Positions 1 through 8,045 of a stretch of 64,000 nucleotides of DNA are shown piece after piece. Position 1 is the stretch's first letter; each line of letters starts with the position of its first letter. The stretch lies in assembly GCA_964447155.1 (NCBI GenBank), contig CAYURM010000014.1, forward strand, positions 10,426 to 74,425. Reading direction: 5' to 3'. A program made the translations under genes and the position numbers. The DNA comes from SMBSF63 sp034003545 (GTDB lineage: Bacteria > Chloroflexota > Anaerolineae > Anaerolineales > Anaerolineaceae). The notes below the pieces were generated by a model, which was not told the DNA's origin, ran no database searches, and saw only the letters and a program-made list of their open reading frames with translations.

Positions 1-897
1 ATATCTTTTGCGCGGGATGAGGAAAGAGACCAGCATCGCACCCAGGGCGAATGTGCCCAGCCCGACTTGCAGCCAGCGGAGGGATGGCATCCCTTCGCGC
101 CGTTCGGGCAGGGGGGCGGGGATGGGCGGTGCGGTTTGCTGGATCTGGCCCTGTTCTTCCTCCGGCGGGATGCCGAGGATGACCGAATCTTCTGATCCTG
201 CTGTGTAGGCCTTTTCTGCGACGGCAGCTTCTTCAAGCGGTGCACCTTCGGCTTCATCCGATGGCATGGCGCGCGCTATTTCTTTCTCTGCGGCGGCTGG
301 CATGGGGGCTTCGGCTATGGCGGGAGCGGCTTCTTCCATGACCATGGTTTCCATTTCCGGTGCGGCATCTGCCAGGGGGATATCTCCCTGGGGGCCGCCG
401 CCCAGGCCTTCCATCTCTGTAGCCATCTCGCCGCCGAGACCGGGCACGGTCTGTTTACCCCATACGAGGATCATCGGTCCTTCATCTGCTGCCGTTTCGG
501 CAGGGGCGTTTTCCAATATCATTTCCATGGCGGGCGCGGCATCCTGGGCTGTTTGTGTCATCAGCGGCGCGCCGCCGATCAATTCAAAGGCAAAGGTCAG
601 CATCAGCATGAGGGCAGCGGCGGAGGAGGAGAAGCGCAGAACGGGCACAAAGAAGCCGGGCTTCTGGCGGCGCGGGGCGCGCACCATGTCCGGGGTGAGG
701 GTGAAATTGCGCGGGACGCGGCGTTTGGGCAAACTGCGCAGCATGGCGCGGGTGCGCAGCAGGTCTTCGTACTCAGCTTGCAGCGCGGCGTCACGGGACA
801 ACCGCTGTTGAAGACGGGCTGCCTTTTTAGGGGCCAGTTGTCCGTCCAAATAAGCGGAAAGTTCAGTCCAGTGGCGGGTTGTGCGCTTCCATTTCAT
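1..897 (-). CDS. Anti-sigma factor-like membrane protein, partial (C-terminus outside window)
   Basis: The frame opens with ATG at 897 and stays open for 299 codons to base 1, so the stop lies outside the window. The ATG overlaps the sigma-factor stop by 4 bases (ATGA), which implies translational coupling. The N-terminus (about residues 1-50) resembles the cytoplasmic sigma-binding segment of anti-sigma factors, with a WTELSAYLDGQL stretch and charged helices. It lacks the Cys/His zinc motif of the ZAS class. A first hydrophobic segment lies near residues 86-106, then a long Ala/Glu/Met/Pro-rich extracytoplasmic region, then a second hydrophobic segment near 278-293. The role as partner of the adjacent sigma factor is inferred from position and topology. 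Confidence 0.75.
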   Translation of the reverse strand, partial: MKWKRTTRHWTELSAYLDGQLAPKKAARLQQRLSRDAALQAEYEDLLRTRAMLRSLPKRRVPRNFTLTPDMVRAPRRQKPGFFVPVLRFSSSAAALMLMLTFAFELIGGAPLMTQTAQDAAPAMEMILENAPAETAADEGPMILVWGKQTVPGLGGEMATEMEGLGGGPQGDIPLADAAPEMETMVMEEAAPAIAEAPMPAAAEKEIARAMPSDEAEGAPLEEAAVAEKAYTAGSEDSVILGIPPEEEQGQIQQTAPPIPAPLPERREGMPSLRWLQVGLGTFALGAMLVSFLIPRKRY

Positions 898-1505
898 ACA
901 GATACCTCATCCTCTAGACGAAATTCGCTGTCCCAAAGTTCCCGGAAATGAGCGAGGCAATCGCGCAGTTTATGACGGGCGCGGGCCAAACGGCTTTTGA
1001 CCGTGCCGAGGGGTTTGCCGATCGCCTTGGCCACTTCCTGGTATTCGAAATCCTGCACATCGATCATCACGGCCACGATGCGAAAATTTTCCGGCAGGCG
1101 GGAGATACATTCTTCAATCGCCTCAGCCAGCAGGGCTTGTTCACTGTGTTCTTCGGGGGAGGGGGCGTCATCTTCCAGCCAGGTGGGGGATTCGATCTCG
1201 TCCCCGCTGTCATCAATGATGGGGTTAAGCTCCGTCTCCGGGCGGCGTTTCTGGCGGCGCAGTTCATCGTAGCATTTGTTGGTGACCACGCGCAGCAGCC
1301 AGGCCTTGAACGACCCGCCGCGGAAAGAGGACAGGCTGTTGTAGGCGGAGATGAAGCTTTCCTGTACGGCGTCTTCGGCGGCGTCCGGGTTGACCAGAAT
1401 GCGGCAGGCGACATTGAAGGCCAGTTCCTGGTGGGCCAGGATAAGACGGTTGAAAGCGTCCAGGTCGTCGTTTTGCGCGGCGTTGATCAGGGCCAGTTCG
1501 TCCAT
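894..1505 (-). CDS. ECF-family RNA polymerase sigma factor (SigE/RpoE-like)
   Basis: This 203-residue protein has the two-domain ECF layout. Region 2 (about residues 20-90) contains the DAVQESF helix and the WLLRVVTNKCYDELRR segment typical of -10 recognition. An acidic linker (about 95-125) follows. Region 4 (about 130-190) includes SRLPENFR and the helix-turn-helix segment GKPLGTVKSRLARAR. It would direct core RNA polymerase to a stress or envelope regulon under control of the membrane protein encoded just downstream. The ATG at 1505 lies only 7 bases after a TATAAT on the same strand (1513-1518), so the message may be leaderless. Confidence 0.93.
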   Translation of the reverse strand: MDELALINAAQNDDLDAFNRLILAHQELAFNVACRILVNPDAAEDAVQESFISAYNSLSSFRGGSFKAWLLRVVTNKCYDELRRQKRRPETELNPIIDDSGDEIESPTWLEDDAPSPEEHSEQALLAEAIEECISRLPENFRIVAVMIDVQDFEYQEVAKAIGKPLGTVKSRLARARHKLRDCLAHFRELWDSEFRLEDEVSV

Positions 1506-1511
1506 AAATGG

Positions 1512-1555
1512 GATTATATCTCAAAAGGGAATGGGTAACCCGGTAATTAGGGATT
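1512..1555 (-). promoter_or_regulatory. Candidate promoter of the sigma/anti-sigma operon with C-rich upstream tract
   Basis: On the minus strand a pyrimidine-rich tract with CCCTAATT and CCCATTCCC elements is followed by TATAAT (1513-1518) and then ATG seven bases later. No convincing TTGACA -35 box was found. The rest of the 1506-1755 gap holds G-rich low-complexity sequence, a GAGCGG/CCGCTC hairpin near 1721-1745, and no convincing gene. Confidence 0.45.
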
Positions 1556-1755
1556 GAGGCGAGGGAATCGTCAATTCGTTGATCAGGCAATCAGGGATCA
1601 GGAAATGTGTAGCACCACGGAGCGAAGCAGCAAAGGGAAACGAAAAATTTGGTCATCCAAGGGGGAAGACAGACAGGTCACGCGCAGCGCCTGTCCACAG
1701 CTACAGCAGGTGGGGTGCAGTTGAGCGGAGGGGTTTGCCGCTCTACGTTTCCTGC

Positions 1756-2679
1756 TTACTCAACCCCCGCCAGGGCATCGGCGATGCGGATGAAGTCGTC
1801 CGTGCGCAGCCGGTCGCCGGAGTGGGGCGGCCACTGGCCCTGGAGCTGTTCCTGCCAGGCGGCAGGGATGGCGTTAAGGCCATAGGCGGCACCGGCCAGG
1901 GCGCCGGTCACACTGGCGGCGGTGTCGGCATCCTGCCCCAGGTTGGCAACCTGCACCACGGCTTCGCTGAAGGAGGTGGTGTTCATCAGTCCCCAGATGG
2001 CGCTTTCCAGGGTATGGCGCACCCAGCCAGTGTTTTGCAGGTCTTTGCGCTGCTGGCGGGGCGCATTTTCGATCAGCTGACGGAAATTGTCGGAGAGTTC
2101 GACAGATTGCAGGGCCGCCTGAAAAGCTTCCTGCTTCGGTACACCCTGAATGAGATCCACGATCATCAGGTTGGTGAAGACGCAGGCGGCCTGGCAGTCG
2201 GGGTGGGGGTGGGTGATCTGGCTCTGCAGGCGGGTGTCGGCGATGCGCTCGGAGCGGCCCTGGAGCCAGGCCAGGGCCACCGGCCAGCAGCGCATCAGTG
2301 AGCCGTTGCCTGCGCTATCCGGCATTTCCAGTTGGGTGCGTACCAGCACTTCCTCGAAAGGGTGGCCGGCAGCCAGCCAGCTGAGGATGCGGTTGGTCTG
2401 AATGCCGATGTCGGGCGGGTGGGTGCGGAACCAGGCAACAAAACGCTGGATGAGGTCATCCGGGTCAAGCGGTTTTTGGAACAGAAGGGATTCCGCCAGA
2501 GCGAGCGCCATTTCGGTGTCGTCGGTGAAACTGCCGGCAGGCATGCGCCCGTCCTGCATTTCACGCACGAGGGCGTTTTCCGGGCTAGGCGGCCCGAATT
2601 CGAGGGGCATGCCGAGGGCATCGCCGATGGCAGCGCCTACAGCACAGCCGCGCACACGGTTTTGGATGGCAGGGTGCAT
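1756..2679 (-). CDS. ADP-ribosylglycohydrolase family protein (DraG-like)
   Basis: This is a 307-residue all-helical hydrolase of the ADP-ribosylglycohydrolase family. Members remove ADP-ribose from modified proteins or small molecules using a dinuclear Mg/Mn centre. The N-terminal GAAIGDALGMPLE segment and the metal-binding TDDTEM motif (residues 52-57) are present. The second metal motif DADT is at about 250-253, followed by a Gly/Ala-rich helix. The full set of aspartates suggests an active enzyme. It sits 3 bases downstream of the large TPR gene on the same strand and is probably cotranscribed with it. The substrate cannot be told from sequence. Confidence 0.92.
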   Translation of the reverse strand: MHPAIQNRVRGCAVGAAIGDALGMPLEFGPPSPENALVREMQDGRMPAGSFTDDTEMALALAESLLFQKPLDPDDLIQRFVAWFRTHPPDIGIQTNRILSWLAAGHPFEEVLVRTQLEMPDSAGNGSLMRCWPVALAWLQGRSERIADTRLQSQITHPHPDCQAACVFTNLMIVDLIQGVPKQEAFQAALQSVELSDNFRQLIENAPRQQRKDLQNTGWVRHTLESAIWGLMNTTSFSEAVVQVANLGQDADTAASVTGALAGAAYGLNAIPAAWQEQLQGQWPPHSGDRLRTDDFIRIADALAGVE

Positions 2680-2682
2680 GAT

Positions 2683-5010
2683 CTATCTGGCTCTCAACTG
2701 GATGAGGGCTTTCTGGTATTCGTGAAGATTGGAAGGACTGAGCTTGATGATGGCCTCCACGACTTCAATGGCCTCGGCATTCCTGTCCTGGTCGACGAGT
2801 TTGTTGGCCAGCATGTCGAGGTGGGTGACGGCCTGTTCACGCCGGCCGGCGATGGTGTAGATTTGGGCCAGTTTCATGTGCAGATCAACCTTGTCAGGCA
2901 TCAGATCCAGCACCTGGCCAAGGAAGCCGATGGCGACGCTGTGCTTGCCGGCATTTGCCAGCAGACTGATGAAACGGTCAATCTCTGTCATGGCAACCTG
3001 TTCCTGTCCGAGACGGTAGTTGAGGTCAACCAGTTCAATGCGCACATCGGGGTCTTCAGGCTCGAGGGTGCGGATTTGTTCGAGGACGCGCACAGCCTGA
3101 CGCCAGTCGAGACGCTGGCGGTCGATGTCGGCCAGCTTGGTAAGGATCTTGATATTCCACTGCTGGTTGCTGCGGGAGCGCTGGGTCATGCGCAGGGCTT
3201 CGGTATAGGTTTCGCGGGCCATATCCAGTTCGGCAAGCTGATAATAGACGTTCGCCAGTTCCATGTATTGTTCCAAAACCTCATTGATTTCGCCCTGGGC
3301 GGCGAGCAGGTTGATGAGCTGCTTGCGGATGGAGATATCCATGGGCACCACACGGGTCACCTTGTTCAGCAGGCGGGCTGCCTGGGCAGCCTCGCCGCGC
3401 AGGTTATAGAGCTGCGAGATGAGCAGGAATTTATCGACCGCTTTGGAGGGCTGGTCCTCTTTCATCAGGATTTCAGCGATCTGGGTGTGCATGGGCAGGA
3501 AGGTGGGCGAATATTGCAGGGTATGGAAGGCTTCTTCCATCGCGGAGCGGGTTTTGTCACGCTGAATGAGCTGGGTGACGAAAGACAGCGATTCGATCAC
3601 CTCACCACTGCTGGTTTGCAGCAGTATTTCAGCCAGGGGAACGGGCGGGGAATCCGGTGAACCCTGGGGCAGCTGCTCACGCGCGGCTTTCAGATGCTGG
3701 CGCCAGTCAGGGCGCAAGGTCTGTGCGGTAATGCTCTTATAGATGCCCCGCAGGGTTTTGAGGTCCGTTTCCTGCGATTGGGCTTCGATCAATGGCTCGT
3801 AGAGCTGCTTCAAGTCAGCGGCCTGCTCTGCGGGCACAACGGCGGCGTCGGCCAGCCGCAGGGCCTGCACACAGGCAGCGGCGGCTTCACCGTCTTTGTC
3901 TGCGCGGTGATAGAGTTCGGCCATCAAGAGGTACGAAGCGAGGGCATAGTCAGGATGTTTGACGGAATGACGCAGCTGGGTGAGGGCTTCTTCGGCCATG
4001 TTTTGCTCTTTTTGCAGCAGGCCGAGATCGAAATAGGCGGCAGCGTGATTCAGACCGGCCCCGACGGCGCGGGAAAGTTCGCTGGTCGCTTTTTTGAAAT
4101 CGCCGCGAGATTGCAGCTCAATCGCCTGGCCGATGTGCAGCTGGATGCGGCTGCGGTTTGCCTCTCCGGCGGGCATGCTGGATTTGCCGCCGGTAAGGGC
4201 GGAAAGTCCGCGCCGGTGGCCGCTATTGCCGCTATCGAGGACATCCCCCTGCTCGAAAAGCAGGTCCGCCAGGGCGGCCAGTGCCAGGCGGCGGGCCTCG
4301 GCGATGGGGTCCTGTGAGGTTTTGGGGGATTTTGGAGCGGATGGAGACGACAATGGGCCGGTTTTCTTTTTTGAAGGCGCCGATGAAGCGGGTTTGGGGG
4401 CTTCGGGCAGAGGCAGGGGGTGGCGGCCTTGCAGAGCGTTTTTGGCTTGCAGGGCGTCCACATGGTCTGGCACGAGGCGCAGCGCGTAGTCTACCAGTTC
4501 GATGGCTTTGCTGGTTTCTCCACGGTGCTGCATCAGGCTGGCAATGCTGATGTACTCATGGACGGCATCCAGTTTGCGGTCCAGCCGTTCGTGCACCAGA
4601 GCCAGTTTGCGGTGCGCGTCGAGGTTGCCGGGATCAAAGGCCAGGACTTTATGCCAGTTGTCAATGGCCTTTTCGACATCGCGTTGTTTCAGGTACAGGT
4701 CTGCGGCCTGGAGATAAGCCTGAATGGCTTCCGGCTGCATGCCTTGCAGGTCATTGATCTCAGCGATTTTTTCGAATGGCAGGGGATCGTTGGGAGAGAG
4801 GGTGCTGGCTTTTTCATAGAGACCAAGCGCTTCATCAAAATCTTTTAATTCGAAGAGAGCCAGCCCATAACTGGTCAGGGCGGTGGCGTTGTCGGGGCTG
4901 ATGTCGATCGCCTGGCGGTAAAACCCGGCAGCTTTTTCCCATTTCTGATCCCAGGCGGCAGAATGTCCCTGGTTCATTGCTCTTCGAAATGCGTTCTGGA
5001 TTCCTGTCAT
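2683..5010 (-). CDS. Large tetratricopeptide-repeat (TPR) protein
   Basis: This 775-residue protein consists mostly of TPR helices. A first block lies at about residues 15-190, with units such as WEKAAGFYRQAIDISPDN. A Pro/Ser/Lys-rich linker covers about 195-235. Further repeats run from about 290 to the end, ending in ...LHEYQKALIQLRAR. No signal peptide or transmembrane segment is visible, so it is probably cytoplasmic. TPR arrays are protein-binding scaffolds and no catalytic domain was recognised. It lies directly upstream of the ADP-ribosylglycohydrolase gene on the same strand. Specific partners are unknown. Confidence 0.85.
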   Translation of the reverse strand: MTGIQNAFRRAMNQGHSAAWDQKWEKAAGFYRQAIDISPDNATALTSYGLALFELKDFDEALGLYEKASTLSPNDPLPFEKIAEINDLQGMQPEAIQAYLQAADLYLKQRDVEKAIDNWHKVLAFDPGNLDAHRKLALVHERLDRKLDAVHEYISIASLMQHRGETSKAIELVDYALRLVPDHVDALQAKNALQGRHPLPLPEAPKPASSAPSKKKTGPLSSPSAPKSPKTSQDPIAEARRLALAALADLLFEQGDVLDSGNSGHRRGLSALTGGKSSMPAGEANRSRIQLHIGQAIELQSRGDFKKATSELSRAVGAGLNHAAAYFDLGLLQKEQNMAEEALTQLRHSVKHPDYALASYLLMAELYHRADKDGEAAAACVQALRLADAAVVPAEQAADLKQLYEPLIEAQSQETDLKTLRGIYKSITAQTLRPDWRQHLKAAREQLPQGSPDSPPVPLAEILLQTSSGEVIESLSFVTQLIQRDKTRSAMEEAFHTLQYSPTFLPMHTQIAEILMKEDQPSKAVDKFLLISQLYNLRGEAAQAARLLNKVTRVVPMDISIRKQLINLLAAQGEINEVLEQYMELANVYYQLAELDMARETYTEALRMTQRSRSNQQWNIKILTKLADIDRQRLDWRQAVRVLEQIRTLEPEDPDVRIELVDLNYRLGQEQVAMTEIDRFISLLANAGKHSVAIGFLGQVLDLMPDKVDLHMKLAQIYTIAGRREQAVTHLDMLANKLVDQDRNAEAIEVVEAIIKLSPSNLHEYQKALIQLRAR

Positions 5011-5069
5011 ACGTTCACCATCATGTGTTAAACCATCGATTCAGTTCATGTTTTGCTGCTGTTGTGCGA

Positions 5070-5156
5070 GAAATATCTTTCAAGATATTTGCCCTTGTAG
5101 TAATCACTTCAGTGGTTATTTTTTGCAGGCAGTAACGACTAAAGTCGTTACTGCAT
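5070..5156. repeat. Cluster of three short palindromes (AAATATCTT / TAAYCACT / GTAACGACT family)
   Basis: The gap between the TPR gene and polA (5011-5238) holds three consecutive inverted repeats of one design, with arms of 8-9 bases around a 2-base centre. They are AAATATCTT-TC-AAGATATTT (about 5080-5099), a TAATCACT-TC-AGTGGTTA pair, and GTAACGACT-AA-AGTCGTTAC. The second and third types recur at 33667-33975, 39779-39806, 43690-43752 and 60045-60104. Confidence 0.85.
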
Positions 5157-5238
5157 TTATGGTTCACTCTTGCAGGCAATCATAACTGAAGCTGCCTGGC
5201 TTGCTGTCAGTTTGTTTGTCTATATGATTATACAGAGT

Positions 5239-8022
5239 TTAACTGTTTTTGTATGGTTTCAGTGTACCCCAACTATCACCCGAGCGGGCATCGGTGAGCA
5301 GGGGGATGCTGAGCGGGTAGGTGTTTTCCATTGTGGTCTGGGTGGTGCGTACGGTTTCGTCCAATTCCGCTTCCGGGCATTCCAGGATCAACTCATCGTG
5401 AATTTGCAGGGAGATTTGGGCTTTCAGTCCGGCGTCCAGCAGGGCCGGGGGCAGCTGGATCATTGCCAGTTTCATGATGTCAGCGGCGGTGCCCTGGATG
5501 GGGGCGTTGATCGCTTCGCGTTCCTCACGGCGGCGCAGGTTGTTGTTGGTCTGGCGTTGCAAATTGGGGAAGTAACGCCGCCGGCCGAGCAGGGTTTCAA
5601 CATAGCCTGTATCTGCTGCGGATTGGCGGAGGCCATCCAGGTACTCTTTCACTTTGGGGAACTGCTCAAAATAGGCGCTGACGAAATTTTCGGCTTCTGC
5701 CAGGGTAAGACCGGTGGTGTTGGTGAGGCCAAAGGGGCTCATGCCATAGATGAGACCGAAGTTGATCGCTTTGGCATGCCGGCGCTGTTCTTTGCTGACC
5801 TCTTTCAGGGGAATGTCGTAAATCGCGGCGGCGGTGGTGGCGTGGATGTCCTGTCCGGCGCGGAAGGCGGCCAGCATGGCTTTGTCTCCAGACATGTGGG
5901 CGACGATGCGCAGCTCGATCTGCGAATAGTCCACGGCGACCAGCAAGCAGCCGGGGGCAGCCACAAAACCGTTGCGCACCCTGCGTCCCAGGTCGGTGCG
6001 GGTGGGGATGTTCTGTAAATTGGGATTGTTGGAGGAGATGCGCCCGGTGACGGTGCCGGTTTGGTTAAAGGAAGTATGCACCCGCCCGGTGAGGGGGTTG
6101 ATCTGCTTGGGCAGGGCGTCTACGTAGGTGGACTGGAGTTTGGTTACCTCGCGGTATTCAAGCAGCCAGTTGATGACCGGATGCTGGTTTTCCATGGCTT
6201 CCAGTACGCTGGCTGAGGTGGAGTAGTGCCCGCTGCTGGTTTTCTTGCGGGTGGGCGGGGTCAGGCCGAGGTTTTCGAACAGGGCGGTGGAAAGCTGCTG
6301 GGTAGAGTTGAGGTTGAAGGTATATCCCACTGCCTGAAAGACTTTTTCCTGCAGTTCTTCCTGGCGCTGCAGCAATTCCTCTGAAAATTTTTCGAAGAAA
6401 GCTGTGTCAAGGGTGATGCCGACTTGTTCCATCTGCGCCAGAACGGGCACGAGGGGCATTTCCATGGTGGTGAAGATGCCGGTGGCGTTGACTTCTGCCA
6501 TTTTTTGCTGTACCACGGGTTTGAGCTGCAGGGTGACATCTGCGTCAGCGGCGGCGTAGGCGGCAGCATCTTCAATGCTGGTTTTGTCCATGGTGATCTG
6601 CGATTTCCCGCTGCCGATGAGCTGATCGATGTGAGTCATGCGGATGCCCAGCTCATCCTGGGCCATATCTTTCAGGCCGAGATGGCGCGATGCCGGGGCG
6701 ATCAGAAAAGCGGCGATCATCGTGTCAAAACTGTAGGGATCAATTTTCAGTCCGTTACGCTCAAGGATGATCCCGTCGTATTTGAGATTATGGCCGACTT
6801 TAACTTTGGCAGGGTCTGTCATGGCTGGATGCAGGGCCTCAATGACGGTCTCAATGGGCAATTGGGGTTGATCGGTTTGATGGCCGACGGGGATATAGTA
6901 TCCCTGTCCAGCCTGTACAGACAGCGAGATGCCGACCAGTTCGGCCAGCATAGGGTCGGTGGAGGTAGTTTCGGTATCCAGGGCGATCACATCGGCTGCT
7001 TTAAGGGCTTCACACAGGGCGGCCAGCGCTTCCTGGTTGTTGACCAGGATCACTTCGGGTGTATAGCTGCCCTGGATGCCGACCCGTTTGGCGGGCTCGC
7101 CGAACAGGGATAACTGCTGGTCGCCGAGCGGGGACTGGTCAGTGGAGAGGATGTTGCGCAGGCGGGTGCGCAGGGTTTTGAATTCCATCTCCTGGAAGAA
7201 GTCGTCTACTGCGGCCAGGTCAATATGTTTGGTGTTGGCAGCTTCCATATCCAGGGTGATTTCGACATCGGTGCGGATGCGGGCGAGATCGTAGCTCAAT
7301 TCGGCGGACTCACGATTGCCGCGCAGGCGGTTCTGGGCGCGGGTGGGCAGGTCGTCGATATGCGCATAGATATCTGCAAGGGTTTCGTAGTCCTGCAGCA
7401 GGTCAATGGCGGTTTTTTTGCCGATACCGGGCACGCCGGGGATGTTATCGGAGGAGTCGCCGGCCAGGGCCTTGAAGTCTACCACCTGTTTGGGGCGGAT
7501 ACCCATATATGCGACCACGTCTTTGGCGGTGAAGTCGCGCGAGTCGGACAGGCTTTTGCCGGGTAGATTGACGATGATGCGGTCGTCGACCAGCTGCAAC
7601 AGATCGCGGTCACCGGTGAGGATCTTGACGCCAAAGCCCTGCCGTACAGCATCCTGAGCGATGCTGCCGAGGACGTCATCCGCTTCAAAGCCTTCTTTTT
7701 CCAGGCGGGGCAGATGAAAGGCATCGACGAGCTGGAAAATGCGGTCAAACTGGGCGCGCAGGTCATCCGGCATTTTTTCACGCGTGCCTTTGTATTCGGG
7801 AAAAATGTCATCGCGGAAGGTCTTGCCTGTATCAAAAACAACAGCCAGATATTCGGGATGATCCTGTTCCAGCAGGCGCAGGAGGACGCTGGCAAAGCCA
7901 TATACGCCAGCAGTGGGTTCTCCGCTGCTGGTTTGGAAGCGGCCGCCGCCGGCGGCGCTGAGGGCGTAATAGGTACGATAGGCCAGGGCATGGCCGTCAA
8001 TGAGATAAAGAACAGGGGGCAT
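5239..8022 (-). CDS. polA: DNA polymerase I (5' nuclease, 3'-5' exonuclease, polymerase)
   Basis: This 927-residue family A polymerase functions in repair and Okazaki-fragment processing. The N-terminal FEN-like 5' nuclease spans about residues 1-290 (LTGDRDLLQLV, GDSSDNIPGVPGIGKKTA). The 3'-5' exonuclease domain keeps its acidic residues: DTE at 349-351, the GHNLKYD motif, and the AAADAD segment. Proofreading therefore appears intact, unlike the Taq-type enzymes. The polymerase domain has motif A (DYSQIELR), motif B (RRHAKAINFGLIYG) and motif C (QIHDELILE). The ATG at 8022 gives the expected N-terminus MPPVLYLIDGHALAYR. Confidence 0.97.
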   Translation of the reverse strand: MPPVLYLIDGHALAYRTYYALSAAGGGRFQTSSGEPTAGVYGFASVLLRLLEQDHPEYLAVVFDTGKTFRDDIFPEYKGTREKMPDDLRAQFDRIFQLVDAFHLPRLEKEGFEADDVLGSIAQDAVRQGFGVKILTGDRDLLQLVDDRIIVNLPGKSLSDSRDFTAKDVVAYMGIRPKQVVDFKALAGDSSDNIPGVPGIGKKTAIDLLQDYETLADIYAHIDDLPTRAQNRLRGNRESAELSYDLARIRTDVEITLDMEAANTKHIDLAAVDDFFQEMEFKTLRTRLRNILSTDQSPLGDQQLSLFGEPAKRVGIQGSYTPEVILVNNQEALAALCEALKAADVIALDTETTSTDPMLAELVGISLSVQAGQGYYIPVGHQTDQPQLPIETVIEALHPAMTDPAKVKVGHNLKYDGIILERNGLKIDPYSFDTMIAAFLIAPASRHLGLKDMAQDELGIRMTHIDQLIGSGKSQITMDKTSIEDAAAYAAADADVTLQLKPVVQQKMAEVNATGIFTTMEMPLVPVLAQMEQVGITLDTAFFEKFSEELLQRQEELQEKVFQAVGYTFNLNSTQQLSTALFENLGLTPPTRKKTSSGHYSTSASVLEAMENQHPVINWLLEYREVTKLQSTYVDALPKQINPLTGRVHTSFNQTGTVTGRISSNNPNLQNIPTRTDLGRRVRNGFVAAPGCLLVAVDYSQIELRIVAHMSGDKAMLAAFRAGQDIHATTAAAIYDIPLKEVSKEQRRHAKAINFGLIYGMSPFGLTNTTGLTLAEAENFVSAYFEQFPKVKEYLDGLRQSAADTGYVETLLGRRRYFPNLQRQTNNNLRRREEREAINAPIQGTAADIMKLAMIQLPPALLDAGLKAQISLQIHDELILECPEAELDETVRTTQTTMENTYPLSIPLLTDARSGDSWGTLKPYKNS

Positions 8023-8045
8023 GGGTATCCTTGTTTGGTGTGAGT

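Noticed and set aside
948..1538. Plus-strand open frame opposite the sigma-factor gene
   Set aside because: It is a shadow of the sigma-factor gene with no recognisable domain and no ribosome-binding site. The same holds for the long opposite-strand frames at 2332-3660, 5170-6018, 6424-7113, 34046-35422, 11340-12338, 12497-13354 and 47014-47880.
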